Shown: positions 42,577 to 53,033 of the stretch, piece after piece
How positions within the stretch are numbered: position 1 is the first letter of the stretch
Layout of the letters: each line of letters opens with the position of its first letter
Assembly: GCA_018242045.1 (NCBI GenBank)
Contig: JAFECR010000014.1
Coordinates: 69,449 to 133,448, forward strand
Source: Pseudomonadota bacterium
GTDB lineage: Bacteria; Pseudomonadota; Gammaproteobacteria; Berkiellales; Berkiellaceae
Reading direction: 5' to 3'
Length of the DNA stretch: 64,000 nt
Translations under genes and position numbers: made by a program
The notes under the pieces: generated by a model
What the model was told of the DNA's origin: nothing
Databases searched by the model: none
What the model saw: the letters and a program-made list of their open reading frames with translations, nothing else

Positions 42577-44196
42577 GTGGCTTACCAAGTTTTAGCACGT
42601 AAGTGGCGCCCTAAATCATTCGCAAGTCTTAAGGGGCAAGGACACGTGACACGAGCGTTAATGAATGCTTTGGCTCGTGGTGAGCTTCATCATGCCTATC
42701 TTTTTACGGGTACGCGTGGTGTTGGAAAAACAAGCATAGCAAGAATACTAGCTAAATGCTTAAATTGTGAGCAGGGCGTGTGCGCAGAGCCTTGTGGTAA
42801 GTGCGCTGCTTGCACCAGCATCGATGCAGGACATTTTGCTGATCTAATAGAAGTAGATGCTGCATCTCGTACCCGCGTTGAGGATACACGAGAGCTTCTA
42901 GACAATGTGCAGTACGCCCCTGCGCTAGGACGCTTTAAAATATATCTTATTGATGAAGTCCATATGTTGTCTGGTCACAGCTTTAATGCACTATTGAAAA
43001 CGCTCGAAGAACCACCCCCCCATGTGAAATTCATTTTAGCAACCACGGATCCAGAACGTATCCCAGTGACGGTATTATCTCGTTGCTTAAGGTTCGTGCT
43101 TAAAACACTGTCTCAAGCCGAAATGTCAGCGCAATTGGCGCAAATTTTACAAGTAGAAAATATCTCTTATGAGGAACGTGCGCTCAATATCATAGCAAAA
43201 GCGGCAACTGGTAGCATGCGAGATGCTTTGAGTGTGTTAGAACAAGGGATTGCTTATTGTAATGGTGCACTGAAGACCGATTTAATTGAAGAAATGTTGG
43301 GTTTAAGTTATCAACGTTATATCCCAGCCTTGATAAGTGCGCTTTCCCAAACGGATGTGAAACGGTGCTTGCAGTTGGTAGAAGAGATGGCGGCAATGGG
43401 AGCAGATTTTGCCCAAAGTTTGGGATCTCTTTTACAAATATTCCATGCTTTTGCAATAGCACAAGCGGTTGATGCAGATGAAGGGCTTGAGATTTTCGCT
43501 GATATACCACCCGAGCTCTTTGACTTAAAAGATAAGTTTGCTCCAGAAGAAGTGCAACTTTTTTACCAAATTGGTTTGTTAGGACAAAAAGATCTGCCAT
43601 TTGCACCTAGCCCGCGTACGGGTTTTGAGATGACTTTAGTGCGAATGATGGTTTTCAATCCAACAACGTCTTTAACAAATAATGATGAGCCGCAACAAGC
43701 GATATTAAAACCAAAGCAAGTTGTGGCAGTAACACAACCCAGTCCAAGTCCAAGTTCAAGTTCAAGTTCAAGTCAAAATCCTCCAGTAGAGTGTAGTGTT
43801 AAGGAAACAATGCCATTAGATTTAGATTGGGTTGAAATTACAAATAAGCTACCCTTGTCGGGATTAACGTTGATGTTGGTTAAAAATTGCGAAGTCCTTC
43901 GCTTTGATGGTAAGACTTTAACATTAATGTTAGATGCTTCACAAAAAGCATGTCTTAATGCTCAGCGTCAAGCGCAAATTCAAGAAGTTCTGAGTCAATA
44001 CTTTGCTAAATCTATCAAGCTTTCGATTACGGTTGGTGAGTTAAAAGGTGCTTCACCATTGCAAATTGAGCAACAAAAAATCTTGCAACGAGAAAATCAA
44101 GCTAAAGTAGCAATTGAGCAAGATCCCGTGGTGAAAAACATTATTTCTACATTTGGTGCCACAGTTGAGAAAATAACCGTTAATGACGATTCATAA
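42577..44196 (+). CDS. dnaX: DNA polymerase III subunits gamma/tau
   Basis: 539 residues. The first 370 form the clamp-loader AAA+ core: GTRGVGKTSIARILA (Walker A), four zinc-binding Cys in CLNCEQGVCAEPCGKCAAC, LIDEVHMLS (Walker B), TLEEPP and the SRC motif LSRCLRF. Domain III follows, then a Ser/Pro linker (about 388-405) encoded by a hexanucleotide repeat, then a C-terminal tau-like domain for polymerase contact. It starts at GTG 42577 with TAGGGA upstream. Shorter than E. coli DnaX (643). No canonical A-AAA-AAG frameshift heptamer was seen, so a separate gamma form is not predicted. Confidence 0.95.
   Translation: MAYQVLARKWRPKSFASLKGQGHVTRALMNALARGELHHAYLFTGTRGVGKTSIARILAKCLNCEQGVCAEPCGKCAACTSIDAGHFADLIEVDAASRTRVEDTRELLDNVQYAPALGRFKIYLIDEVHMLSGHSFNALLKTLEEPPPHVKFILATTDPERIPVTVLSRCLRFVLKTLSQAEMSAQLAQILQVENISYEERALNIIAKAATGSMRDALSVLEQGIAYCNGALKTDLIEEMLGLSYQRYIPALISALSQTDVKRCLQLVEEMAAMGADFAQSLGSLLQIFHAFAIAQAVDADEGLEIFADIPPELFDLKDKFAPEEVQLFYQIGLLGQKDLPFAPSPRTGFEMTLVRMMVFNPTTSLTNNDEPQQAILKPKQVVAVTQPSPSPSSSSSSSQNPPVECSVKETMPLDLDWVEITNKLPLSGLTLMLVKNCEVLRFDGKTLTLMLDASQKACLNAQRQAQIQEVLSQYFAKSIKLSITVGELKGASPLQIEQQKILQRENQAKVAIEQDPVVKNIISTFGATVEKITVNDDS
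43738..43785 (+). repeat. Hexanucleotide tandem repeat in dnaX
   Basis: About seven near-exact units of CAAGTT/CAAGTC encode the Ser/Pro-rich linker between the AAA+ part and the C-terminal domain of DnaX. Each unit preserves reading frame, so unit number can vary without disrupting the protein. Confidence 0.75.
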
Positions 44197-44205
44197 GGGG
44201 GAGTT

Positions 44206-44562
44206 GTGGAAGGTAATAATAAAGATCTACAAGCAATGATTGCATCATTTATGCAAAATGCAAAAAAAATGGATGAGAATATGCGAAGTGCTTATTCAGC
44301 ACTTGTTGAAAATAAGAATGTAACCGTACAAGGAAAAGCTGGCGGTGAGCTGGTTGTGGCCCATGTGGGCTTAAGTATGCAGGTTGAACGTCTTGATTTG
44401 GCACCATCGCTTTTTGATGAACCAAAAGAGGTGATTGCAGAATTGGTTGTGGCTGCGGTTAACCAAGGATTGGCGCTTGCAAAAGCAGCTCTGCAACAGG
44501 AGCTAGCTCAAAAAGCAAAGCAAATTGGTTTGCCCCCAGAAATGTTGTCTGCATTTAAGTGA
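44206..44562 (+). CDS. ybaB: YbaB/EbfC nucleoid-associated protein
   Basis: 118 residues. The first 45 residues are helical and carry [18 protein letters not shown], then the family pattern [17 protein letters not shown]; the C-terminal helix region [20 protein letters not shown] fits the family. It binds DNA as a dimer. It sits between dnaX and recR, its usual place. GTG 44206 with the strong ribosome-binding site AGGGGGAG is used. Slightly longer than typical (about 105-110). Confidence 0.92.
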   Translation: MEGNNKDLQAMIASFMQNAKKMDENMRSAYSALVENKNVTVQGKAGGELVVAHVGLSMQVERLDLAPSLFDEPKEVIAELVVAAVNQGLALAKAALQQELAQKAKQIGLPPEMLSAFK

Positions 44563-44569
44563 GGCTTCA

Positions 44570-45166
44570 TTGTCATTTAGTCCCTTATTAAAACAATTAA
44601 TCGAAGCTTTTCGTGTGCTACCAGGAGTTGGTCCCAAAAGCGCACAGCGCATGGCTTTTTATTTACTAGAGCGTGATAGAGAAGGCGGGAAGGCGCTTGC
44701 TCAGGTATTGGGACAAGCACTCAAGCAAGTAGGTCATTGTGAAACTTGTCGAACGCTTTGTGAGAAACCAATATGCTTGATTTGTGCTGATTTACAACGT
44801 GATCACAGTGTACTTTGTGTAGTTGGTGGGCCTGCGCATGTGGCGGCAATTGAACAAACTGGTGGTTACTTTGGTTTGTACTTTGTATTATCAGGGCATT
44901 TATCTCCGATTGATGGCATTGGTCCACAAGAAATCGGGGTAGATACTTTTACGCGTCGTCTGAGTTTGGGTACGGTCAAGGAAGTCGTGTTGGCCACAAA
45001 TTCTACCGTTGAAGGAGAAGCAACTGCGTATTATCTTGCCGACTTAGTCAAATCCCATGGCATTAAAGTGACAAGGATTGCTCATGGTGTGCCTATGGGC
45101 GGTGAACTGGATTACATCGATGGTGGAACATTAGCGAAAGCTTTAATAGATAGAACTTTAGTTTAA
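44570..45166 (+). CDS. recR: Recombination protein RecR
   Basis: 198 residues from TTG 44570, the normal RecR length, with GAGG five bases upstream. [17 protein letters not shown] is the helix-hairpin-helix, [18 protein letters not shown] the zinc motif, and [17 protein letters not shown] with [12 protein letters not shown] the Toprim domain. It works with RecF and RecO to load RecA at gaps. The longer frame from 44525 overlaps ybaB and its extra residues are not conserved. Confidence 0.93.
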   Translation: MSFSPLLKQLIEAFRVLPGVGPKSAQRMAFYLLERDREGGKALAQVLGQALKQVGHCETCRTLCEKPICLICADLQRDHSVLCVVGGPAHVAAIEQTGGYFGLYFVLSGHLSPIDGIGPQEIGVDTFTRRLSLGTVKEVVLATNSTVEGEATAYYLADLVKSHGIKVTRIAHGVPMGGELDYIDGGTLAKALIDRTLV

Positions 45167-45181
45167 TTGGAGAAAAAAGTA

Positions 45182-47149
45182 ATGTCCGATGATGTTGTAG
45201 AAAAAGAGACACATGGTTTTCAAGCAGAAGTTAAACAGCTTTTGCATTTGATGATTCATGCGTTATACAGCAACAAAGAAATATTTTTGCGAGAACTCAT
45301 TTCAAATGCTGCCGATGCAGCAGATAAATTAAGATTTGAAGCTATTTCAAATTCAGATCTTTATGAAGGAGATAGCGAATTAGCTATCCATATAGAATAT
45401 GATAAAGAGGCAAAAACCATCACTATCCGTGATAATGGCATTGGTATGTCCAAGGCAGAAGTGATCGCCAACTTGGGCACCATTGCAAAATCAGGCACAC
45501 AAGAATTTTTAAATTCCTTAACAGGAGATCAAGCCAAAGATAGGCATTTAATTGGTCAATTTGGGGTTGGGTTTTATTCAGTCTTTGTTGTTGCAGACAA
45601 AGTTACCGTCATCACTCGCCGAGCAGGTTTGAGTAGAGAAGAAGGCGTTCGTTGGGAATCCACTGGGGAAGGTAATTACACAGTTGAAACTGTTGACAAA
45701 GCAACGCGTGGCACAGATATCATTTTACACCTAAAATCAACCGAAGAAGATTTTTTAAATGGGCTTCGCTTGCGTCATATTGTGACAAAATATTCTGATC
45801 ATATTAATCTTCCTGTCTACATGAAAAGTGAAGACTATAGCAGCATGCTTAACGAGGAAGAACAAAAAAAGGAAAATACTGAAGAAAAGGAAGAAATTGT
45901 CAATCGGGCAAGTGCTCTATGGACAGTGCCTAAAAGTGAAATTGAAGATGAAGCTTATACTGAATTTTATAAACATATCGCTCATGATTTTGAAGATCCC
46001 CTCATTTGGGCGCACAATAAGGTGGAAGGAAAGCTTGAATATATTACCTTGCTTTATGTTCCCTCACGAGCGCCTTTTGATTTGTGGCAAGCCAATAAAC
46101 CACGTGGTTTAAAATTATATGTCAAACGTGTGTTTATTATGGATAATGCTGAACAGTTTTTGCCAAACTATTTGCGGTTTGTGCGCGGGATTATCGATAG
46201 CAATGATTTACCCCTCAATATTTCACGAGAAATATTACAAAGCAATAGAACTGTTGATTCCATTCGAACATTTGTGGTTAAACGCGTGCTCACGATGTTA
46301 AGCGATTTAGCCAATGAAAACAGCGAGAAATATTCAAAATTCTGGCATGAATTTGGTTTGGCACTCAAAGAGGGGCCAGCTGAAGATTTTGCCAACAAAG
46401 AAGCAATCGCTAAACTGCTGCGTTTTTCCTCTACACACACAAATAATGAAAAGCAGGATGTTTCTTTGGATGATTATATTTCGCGAATGAAAGAAGGACA
46501 GGATAAAATTTACTATATTGCCGCTGAAACTTTTAATGCGGCGCGTCATAGCCCACATCTTGAGATCTTTAAAGAAAAAGGCATTGAAGTGCTTCTCATG
46601 TATGATCGCATCGATGAATGGTTAATGTCTCATTTGCATGAATATGATAAAAAGAAATTTCAATCTGTTGCCATTGGAACATTGGAAGAACTTGAGTTTG
46701 CTAACAGCAAGGAAAGTAAGGATCAAGAATCCAAACCAACTTTGGCACAAGAAACGGAAACCTTCAAAGAAACTTTGGAAAAGGTTAAGAAAGCACTGGG
46801 CGATACAGTGAGTGATGTTAGGTTGACTGCAAGGCTGACAAGCTCTCCTTCTTGTATTGTTGCACAGGAAGGTCAAATGACCAGCCAAATGCAACGCTTA
46901 ATGCGATCAGCCGGACAAATGGTTAGTAGTAAGCCAATATTAGAATTAAATCCGCATCATTTACTTGTTACCCGCTTAATGCAGGAAAAAGATGAAATTA
47001 ACTTTAATGACTTAAGCCACATTTTATTAGATCAAGCAATTCTTGCCGAAGGTGGTCAGTTAGATGATCCTGCGACTTTTGTAAAGAAATTGAATGAATT
47101 ATTGCTTCATGTTGCAACAAAAGGAAATGGGCAAGGAGATGCGCTATAG
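45182..47149 (+). CDS. htpG: Chaperone HtpG (Hsp90)
   Basis: 655 residues from ATG 45182 (GGAGAA 8 bases upstream). The N-terminal ATPase has [37 protein letters not shown] and [17 protein letters not shown]. The middle domain includes [17 protein letters not shown] with the catalytic-loop Arg. A charged linker (about 220-235, Glu/Lys-rich) resembles a short form of the eukaryotic one. Complete C-terminal dimerisation domain. It follows recR by 15 bases and is likely co-transcribed; no heat-shock promoter was noted in the short gap. Confidence 0.96.
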   Translation: MSDDVVEKETHGFQAEVKQLLHLMIHALYSNKEIFLRELISNAADAADKLRFEAISNSDLYEGDSELAIHIEYDKEAKTITIRDNGIGMSKAEVIANLGTIAKSGTQEFLNSLTGDQAKDRHLIGQFGVGFYSVFVVADKVTVITRRAGLSREEGVRWESTGEGNYTVETVDKATRGTDIILHLKSTEEDFLNGLRLRHIVTKYSDHINLPVYMKSEDYSSMLNEEEQKKENTEEKEEIVNRASALWTVPKSEIEDEAYTEFYKHIAHDFEDPLIWAHNKVEGKLEYITLLYVPSRAPFDLWQANKPRGLKLYVKRVFIMDNAEQFLPNYLRFVRGIIDSNDLPLNISREILQSNRTVDSIRTFVVKRVLTMLSDLANENSEKYSKFWHEFGLALKEGPAEDFANKEAIAKLLRFSSTHTNNEKQDVSLDDYISRMKEGQDKIYYIAAETFNAARHSPHLEIFKEKGIEVLLMYDRIDEWLMSHLHEYDKKKFQSVAIGTLEELEFANSKESKDQESKPTLAQETETFKETLEKVKKALGDTVSDVRLTARLTSSPSCIVAQEGQMTSQMQRLMRSAGQMVSSKPILELNPHHLLVTRLMQEKDEINFNDLSHILLDQAILAEGGQLDDPATFVKKLNELLLHVATKGNGQGDAL

Positions 47150-47150
47150 A

Positions 47151-47783
47151 ATGGAAAAGTATCACCATGTCGTGGTGATGCTTTTCAGTTTACTTTTGTT
47201 GTCAGCTAATTTTGTTGGTGATTATTCACTTCAAATATTTCACTTTTCTTATTCAGCTGGCACTTTTGTTATGCAGCTTGTTTTTTGCTGTATTGTTGTA
47301 TTTTGTGAATTGTTTGGTTTAAAAAGAACAATATGGATTATATGCCAAACGGCATTAATCAATGTATTAGTCGCCTTAATTGCTTATTGGTGGTTAAATT
47401 TACCTTTGCCTGCGTTTTGGATGAATCATGCACAAGACGCAGGACGTCTCCCGCAAGTTGTTCTAACTTTAACACTGGCTTATGTTTGTTCTGCTGTTGT
47501 TATGGTGCTTGTGTCAAATTTGGTGAAGATATTGTTTGGCCAAGACTGGTTATTACTGCGAGTAATGCTAGGTTTAACGGCGGGTTGTTTTATTGATAGC
47601 GCGATGCTTTTACCTGTTTTGTATTATTTATCAGCAGATAGATATATGGCGCTTTGGAAAATGTTATCTTTGGCTTCTGTAAAGTGTTCACTGAGTCTCA
47701 TTTCGTTACCTTTTACATATTTAATAATCTGTATTTTGAAAAGATCTTCTCATATAGATAGTAAAGATTTTTCCTTGGATTAG
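47151..47783 (+). CDS. Polytopic membrane protein, YhhQ/VUT-like
   Basis: 210 residues with about six membrane helices. The pattern after helix 1 (LLSANFVGDYSLQIFHF), then CCIVVFCELFGLKRT, and the conserved-looking GCFIDSAMLL are similar to the VUT/YhhQ family, whose E. coli member takes up queuosine precursors. The likeness is moderate. ATG 47151 lies just after the htpG TAG, with AAGGAG 12 bases upstream inside htpG; ATG 47139 is an alternative. A terminator follows at 47786. Confidence 0.55.
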   Translation: MEKYHHVVVMLFSLLLLSANFVGDYSLQIFHFSYSAGTFVMQLVFCCIVVFCELFGLKRTIWIICQTALINVLVALIAYWWLNLPLPAFWMNHAQDAGRLPQVVLTLTLAYVCSAVVMVLVSNLVKILFGQDWLLLRVMLGLTAGCFIDSAMLLPVLYYLSADRYMALWKMLSLASVKCSLSLISLPFTYLIICILKRSSHIDSKDFSLD

Positions 47784-47785
47784 GC

Positions 47786-47814
47786 GAGCATTTAACTTGT
47801 TATTTGCTCTTTTT
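47786..47814 (+). terminator. Terminator of the dnaX-htpG gene run
   Basis: An inverted repeat GAGCATTTAAC / GTTATTTGCTC with a 2-base loop (two internal mismatches) is followed by five T residues. It lies 3 bases beyond the membrane protein stop and overlaps the final codons of the opposing Rpn copy. Confidence 0.7.
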
Positions 47815-48760
47815 GAGCTGCACTGATGAGTTTATTTAGTTCAGCTTTGGTTAAGCCGCTGATATGGCAAATTAATTCCAGGTTACATCCTTTACTTAAC
47901 ATACTGAGTGCCATCTTTTCTATTGCCAATTTTTCTCCAATACTAATTCCTTGAGCTTTACCAATTTCAATGCCACGTGCTTCACCTCGTGCCTCACCTC
48001 GTGCCTCACCTCGTGCTTCGCCGCGCGCCTCTGCTTTCTTTAGCGTATTGGCTTCAACTTGATACCACTTTAAATTGGCTTCATAGGCTTCTCTTTCCTC
48101 CGGGGTAAAATTCATGACATTTATGACGTTTAATGCTTTTTGCAAGTGACCTTGATTAAGTTCTTCAGGCAAATTTTTTTCATTGAGTAAGTCATGGCGC
48201 GTTAAAAATGCCACCCAAATATCCAAAGAAGATTTTATTTTAGCTAAGAGTTCAGAAAGCTCGACACTGGTACTGCCTGAAAACTTCTTAAGTTCAATCG
48301 TATGCAGTTCTAAATCTTTAAAGTACGGGATTTTCGTTTCTTTTTCAGTAAGATGAAATACATTATGATATTTATCGCTCTCTAAGATACTGGTGAAATT
48401 AAGTATATGGATACCAATGGCTTTTGATAATGAACCATAGTCATCACCAGTCTTTAGTTGTTCTGTATACAACTTAGCCCAATAATAGAGCGCCCTTTTA
48501 TCATAATCTGCTTCGTCGGCAACTTGGATTTCAATATTAAATCTTTTACCATCCACCCCCCTTGCCTTGATATCTAATATAGACATTTTATCGTCTTTAA
48601 AATTTTGTGGATTGTAAGGGTTTAATAACACAATATCAGAGACTTGATCATTCTCAGACACGATGGAATTAATTAAGGAAATCAATAAATCCTTATTTTC
48701 TTCAACACCAAAAATCTTTTTAAAGGCAATATCAATGCGAGGCGAGATACCAGACATCAT
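47792..48760 (-). CDS. Rpn-family PD-(D/E)XK nuclease/transposase-like protein, copy 2
   Basis: 322 residues, the paralogue of the protein encoded at 21766-22710. ISPRIDIAFKKIFG, LDIKARG and FNIEIQVADE are all kept. It has four GEAR units against two in copy 1, the only large length difference, encoded by 12-base tandem repeats. The C-terminal 15 residues diverge. The initial ATG-ATG offers two starts. About 40 bases upstream also match copy 1, so duplication included the promoter-proximal DNA. Both copies are intact. Confidence 0.85.
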   Translation of the reverse strand: MMSGISPRIDIAFKKIFGVEENKDLLISLINSIVSENDQVSDIVLLNPYNPQNFKDDKMSILDIKARGVDGKRFNIEIQVADEADYDKRALYYWAKLYTEQLKTGDDYGSLSKAIGIHILNFTSILESDKYHNVFHLTEKETKIPYFKDLELHTIELKKFSGSTSVELSELLAKIKSSLDIWVAFLTRHDLLNEKNLPEELNQGHLQKALNVINVMNFTPEEREAYEANLKWYQVEANTLKKAEARGEARGEARGEARGEARGIEIGKAQGISIGEKLAIEKMALSMLSKGCNLELICHISGLTKAELNKLISAAQKEQITS

Positions 48761-48916
48761 TTTTCACTCAAAGGTAACGATATTGATATTATCAGGAATT
48801 TCACTGATTAAGTAAATAACTTTCTGTTATGAAGCTGAAAAGTCAGTTAAATGATAATTGGCAAAATTCCTATCTTAGAAATTACGATGGTGATAAAACC
48901 TACCGTTAGGGAAGGA

Positions 48917-50326
48917 TCAAGGGATATTTGATTTTTTCTTATTCCATTTATGCCATATAAAGGGGGGAATGCTAAACAAAACTATCCCGCTCATCAGTGT
49001 GAAAAAATATCCCTTACTATCGATAAATTTGTATTCTTCAGGGGGAACAAACCCTAAGCAAAACGCAATTACGCAAAATAAAGCGCCGCTGCCAGCAATT
49101 AACCATAAGCCAATCTTCCCGCCGGGAATTTTATAAAGCCTTTCAGTATCCGGTTGAGAATAACGTAACTTAATAACGCTGATAAAAATCAGAAAGTACA
49201 TCATTAAAATAAGCTGTGCTGCTTGAGTTTGAAATATCCAATAAAATTGATTAATGGTAGGAATAAATAAATTCATACTAATAAGGCAGGTACCGACAAT
49301 AGCTTGCATTAATAATATTGCAATGGGTGAGCCATTTTGATTTGTTTTTTGGGTAAATGCAGGCAAGTCATTATTTTGTGCACTAATAAGCAACCCTTTG
49401 CTTGGACCTAAGATCCATGTATTGAGTAGCGCGAGCCCTCCCATAACAGTGAAAATGGCAAATAAACGAGTTGCCCAGGGGATTTGTAAAAAGGCAAAGA
49501 ATTCAGTCATGGCTTGCATCATGCCAGCAGAAAGATTTAAATCTTCTTTAGGAATAACGATGGCAATCGCTAAAGCGCCTAACATATAGATGATGATAAT
49601 GATAAGGGCTGCAATAAAAGTTGCTTTTGGAAAAGTCCGTTGAGGATTTTTTGTGTCTTGTACATAAAAAGCTGCCACTTCAATTCCTGCAAATCCCAGG
49701 GCAATTGCTGTGAAGTAAGCCATTTGAGACCAAGAAAAATTTGGAAAAAAAGCATCGCTCGTAAATTGGATCTGCATTGGTTGGCCGCTTGCTAACCAAT
49801 AGCCTCCTAATACGATAATGGCAAAACCAGGGATGATGCTTCCGGCAATGATACCAATAGTACTTATCCAACCAGAGGTCTTGGTTCCCATAAAATTGAG
49901 CAAGGTGCCAGACCAAAGAACAAGTAACATAATGCAAAGCATGAAATAACGATTCTCAACTAAATGAGGCTGAAAAATATAAGCAATACTTGAAGCAATA
50001 AAGGAAAGTACAGTTGGTAACCATACCACACTTTCTATCCATTCAAGCCAGACAGCTAAAGCACCAGAACGAACACCAAATGCTTCTTTAACCCAAGCAT
50101 AAACCCCCCCTTTTTTTGGCCAAGCAGATGCCAGCTCTGCACAAGCAAGCGCCAAAGGGATAAAGAATAATAAGGCTGCTAAGGATAGGATAAAAATAAC
50201 CGATAGGCCGTTTTTGGCAAGGGTTGGTAAATTTCTTAAAGCGATAATGGCAGAAACACTAATCATAGAAAGGGTAAAAATACCAAGGACACGATTGGGT
50301 TTAGTGCTATTAGAGAGATCTGTCAC
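48917..50326 (-). CDS. APC-family amino acid transporter
   Basis: 469 residues and about 12 membrane helices. The first helix contains the substrate-binding unwound region (FTLSMISVSAIIALRNLP), and CAELASAWPKKGGVYAWVKEAFG is the hallmark of the GadC/AdiC-like antiporter branch. LGFAGIEVAAFYVQDTKNPQ is the helix 6 motif. The cytoplasmic C-terminus is short and basic. It is divergent from a saccharopine dehydrogenase/ALDH7 pair, so lysine or another amino acid is a plausible cargo; exchange for a product is possible for this branch. Confidence 0.87.
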   Translation of the reverse strand: MTDLSNSTKPNRVLGIFTLSMISVSAIIALRNLPTLAKNGLSVIFILSLAALLFFIPLALACAELASAWPKKGGVYAWVKEAFGVRSGALAVWLEWIESVVWLPTVLSFIASSIAYIFQPHLVENRYFMLCIMLLVLWSGTLLNFMGTKTSGWISTIGIIAGSIIPGFAIIVLGGYWLASGQPMQIQFTSDAFFPNFSWSQMAYFTAIALGFAGIEVAAFYVQDTKNPQRTFPKATFIAALIIIIIYMLGALAIAIVIPKEDLNLSAGMMQAMTEFFAFLQIPWATRLFAIFTVMGGLALLNTWILGPSKGLLISAQNNDLPAFTQKTNQNGSPIAILLMQAIVGTCLISMNLFIPTINQFYWIFQTQAAQLILMMYFLIFISVIKLRYSQPDTERLYKIPGGKIGLWLIAGSGALFCVIAFCLGFVPPEEYKFIDSKGYFFTLMSGIVLFSIPPFIWHKWNKKKSNIP

Positions 50327-50409
50327 TTAACATGCTTCCTTTGTTGTGGTAAGACGGGGGTATAGTAGCATCGTTTTTTAGAATGTTAAGCGGGAATAAG
50401 GGACTGACA

Positions 50410-51495
50410 GTGGCAGAACAAGAGATTTTGGTTGCCGGCGCAGGAAAGATTGGATCATTGATAGCAACACTTCTTAGTGAAACAAATGACTATCAAGTTC
50501 ATTTGATAGACATAGAAAAAACGCAGACTTTGGCTGCAACCGTTAATGCTGCTATTCATTACACTGTGATAGATGTCCATGATAAAAAACAAATGAGTGC
50601 TTACATAAAGCAACATGACATCAAAGCCGTGATTTCTTGTTTACCTTATTTTTGTAATGTCGCGCTTGCAACACTCGCTAAAGAAAGCCAATTACATTAT
50701 TTTGATCTTACGGAAGATACTGAAACTTTCAATGCCATTAAATCATTATCAAACAATGCTGCGACTGTTTTTGTACCTCAATGTGGGGTGGCCCCTGGAT
50801 TTGTCAATATCGTGGCAAGTCACCTGATGAAGCAATTTCATGAAATCAAAGAAGTTTTGCTGCGTGTGGGGGCGCTTCCCTTATATCCACACAATGCTTT
50901 GAAATATGCATTGACTTGGTCAACAGAAGGCCTGATTAATCAATATTTGAATCTTTGCGAAGGACTTGTTGAGTCAAAACCAACTATCTTACAACCTTTA
51001 GGGGATCTTGAATCAGTTATCATTGATGGGGTTGCTTATGAAGCATTCAATACTTCAGGAGGTGTCGGCAATCTTGTTCAGATTTTTAAAGGTAAAGTAG
51101 AAACGCTGAATTATAAAACACTCCGCTACTTAGGGCATTGCAAAAAAATGCGACTTTTGTTGCAGGATTTCAAGTTAAATACCGACAGAAAGAAGTTACA
51201 AGCCATCCTTGAGAATTCTTTACCAAAAACCAATCAGGATGTTGTAATTATTTATGTTGCCGTCAACGGCAAACAAGATGGTGATTATGTCGAAAAAGTG
51301 TTCGTTAAGAAAATTTTGAGTCAAACCATTGCACAAAAATCGTGGTCAGCCATTCAAGTAGCCACGGCTGCCAGTGCTTGTGTTGTTGTTGATTTGATAT
51401 TGCAAATGCAAGATAAACCACAAGGTTTAATCGTGCAAGAATCCATTTCTTTTACAGATTTTATGAATAACCGTTTTGCCAAGTTTTACAGTTGA
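50410..51495 (+). CDS. Saccharopine dehydrogenase-family protein (lysine catabolism)
   Basis: 361 residues from GTG 50410, preferred over ATG 50383 because AAGGGA lies just upstream and conserved sequence begins at once. ILVAGAGKIGSLIATLL is the NAD(P) loop; VISCLPYFCNVALATLA and PQCGVAPGFVNIVASHL are typical of Lys9-like saccharopine dehydrogenases and lysine 6-dehydrogenases. It would produce alpha-aminoadipate semialdehyde from saccharopine or lysine, which the next gene product can oxidise. Nine bases separate the two genes. Saccharopine versus direct lysine oxidation cannot be decided by eye. Confidence 0.8.
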   Translation: MAEQEILVAGAGKIGSLIATLLSETNDYQVHLIDIEKTQTLAATVNAAIHYTVIDVHDKKQMSAYIKQHDIKAVISCLPYFCNVALATLAKESQLHYFDLTEDTETFNAIKSLSNNAATVFVPQCGVAPGFVNIVASHLMKQFHEIKEVLLRVGALPLYPHNALKYALTWSTEGLINQYLNLCEGLVESKPTILQPLGDLESVIIDGVAYEAFNTSGGVGNLVQIFKGKVETLNYKTLRYLGHCKKMRLLLQDFKLNTDRKKLQAILENSLPKTNQDVVIIYVAVNGKQDGDYVEKVFVKKILSQTIAQKSWSAIQVATAASACVVVDLILQMQDKPQGLIVQESISFTDFMNNRFAKFYS

Positions 51496-51504
51496 GGGCT
51501 TAGA

Positions 51505-53025
51505 ATGGACTTTTTAACAGCACTTGAGATTGAAAAAGAAAATTTAGGTGCAAGCTGTGGTAATGATGATTGGTTGCCTTGCCAAGGTAAAACTATCATT
51601 TCCTCTAATCCTGCAACAGGAGAAGAAATAGCCAGGATCATTGGATGTGGTGAAAAACAATATGAAGCGGTGATTACCAAATCCATGAGTGCTTTTCAGC
51701 AATGGCGGCAAGTGCCAGCGCCACAACGTGGAGAACTCATCAGACGCCTTAGTGAAAAATTACGTCAAAACAAAGATCCCTTAGGGAGTTTAGTTGCTTA
51801 TGAGATGGGAAAGAGCAAACGGGAAGGGGATGGTGAAGTTCAAGAAATGATAGATATGGCAGATTTCGCAGTTGGCCAATCAAGAATGTTATATGGTTTA
51901 ACCATGCATTCGGAAAGGCAACAGCATCGTCTCTATGAACAATGGCATCCTTATGGTATTACAGGCGTGATAACGTCATTCAATTTTCCAGTTGCTGTTT
52001 GGGCATGGAATGCCTTTATTGCTGCGATTTGTGGTAATACGGTGGTATGGAAACCTTCTTCAAAAACACCATTATGCGCCATTGCCGTACAAAAACTGTG
52101 TAATGCTGTGATGAAAGATTTTGGGGTGGAAGGTATTTTTACCTTGTTTATTCCTGAGGATCATGCGGTTGCTGAGCAATTTATTAATGATAAACGAGTT
52201 CCTTTAATTTCCTTTACCGGCTCTTGTCGCGTTGGACAGCATGTGAATGAAATGATTGCAAAAAGAATGGGCCGCGTCATATTAGAGTTAGGTGGAAATA
52301 ATGCCGTCATTATCGATGAAACAGCAGATTTAAATTTAGCTATTCGGGCAATTGTATTCGGGGCAGTAGGTACGGCAGGTCAACGCTGCACCTCAACGCG
52401 AAGACTTTTTGTGCATGAATCTTGCTTTGATGATGTTTGTGAACGCCTTATTCATGCTTACAAACAGATAACCATCGGCGATCCTTTGGATGATAAAAAT
52501 CTTATGGGTCCGCTTATTGATGATTTAGCTGTACAAGCGTTTATGGATGCTATAAATGAAATAAAGGCACAAAAAGGAGAAATTCTTTTTGGTGGTAATA
52601 CTATTCCTGGCGCGGGTTTTTATGTGCAACCGACGCTTGTGAAGGCGCATCATCATTGGCCTATTGTCCAGCGAGAAACCTTCGCGCCGATTCTATATGT
52701 GATGTCTTATGATAAACTGAATGATGCGATGTTAATGCACAATGCAACAGAACAAGGATTATCTTCTGCAATTTTTACCAATTCTCTAGTAGTAAGTGAG
52801 TATTTTTTATCAGTGTTGGGTAGCGATTGTGGTATTGCCAATGTGAATGTTGGTACTTCAGGTGCTGAAATTGGAGGTGCTTTTGGCGGTGAAAAGCTGA
52901 CAGGTGGCGGCAGAGAAGCAGGCTCAGATGCTTGGAAAGCGTATATGCGCAGACAAACCAATACCATCAATTGGGGTAAAACATTACCTTTAGCACAAGG
53001 AATAAAATTCGAAATTTCTCCTTAG
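51505..53025 (+). CDS. Aldehyde dehydrogenase, ALDH7 (aminoadipate semialdehyde) type
   Basis: 506 residues. [15 protein letters not shown] and [11 protein letters not shown] form the NAD site, [13 protein letters not shown] carries the general-base Glu, and [16 protein letters not shown] carries the catalytic Cys. The LGGNNA and GTAGQRCTS-x-RRL combination is characteristic of ALDH7A1/antiquitin-like alpha-aminoadipate semialdehyde dehydrogenases. Together with the preceding dehydrogenase it would carry lysine to alpha-aminoadipate. The downstream fadD gene starts 8 bases later, so all three may share a transcript. Confidence 0.88.
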   Translation: MDFLTALEIEKENLGASCGNDDWLPCQGKTIISSNPATGEEIARIIGCGEKQYEAVITKSMSAFQQWRQVPAPQRGELIRRLSEKLRQNKDPLGSLVAYEMGKSKREGDGEVQEMIDMADFAVGQSRMLYGLTMHSERQQHRLYEQWHPYGITGVITSFNFPVAVWAWNAFIAAICGNTVVWKPSSKTPLCAIAVQKLCNAVMKDFGVEGIFTLFIPEDHAVAEQFINDKRVPLISFTGSCRVGQHVNEMIAKRMGRVILELGGNNAVIIDETADLNLAIRAIVFGAVGTAGQRCTSTRRLFVHESCFDDVCERLIHAYKQITIGDPLDDKNLMGPLIDDLAVQAFMDAINEIKAQKGEILFGGNTIPGAGFYVQPTLVKAHHHWPIVQRETFAPILYVMSYDKLNDAMLMHNATEQGLSSAIFTNSLVVSEYFLSVLGSDCGIANVNVGTSGAEIGGAFGGEKLTGGGREAGSDAWKAYMRRQTNTINWGKTLPLAQGIKFEISP

Positions 53026-53033
53026 GGGGTTTT

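Noticed and set aside
43190-43606. 138-codon reverse-strand frame inside dnaX
   Set aside because: Antisense shadow of a well-conserved gene; no start signals or recognisable domain.
42577-44196. Programmed frameshift in dnaX to give gamma
   Set aside because: A-rich runs exist but no canonical A-AAA-AAG heptamer with a downstream stem was found in the right frame.
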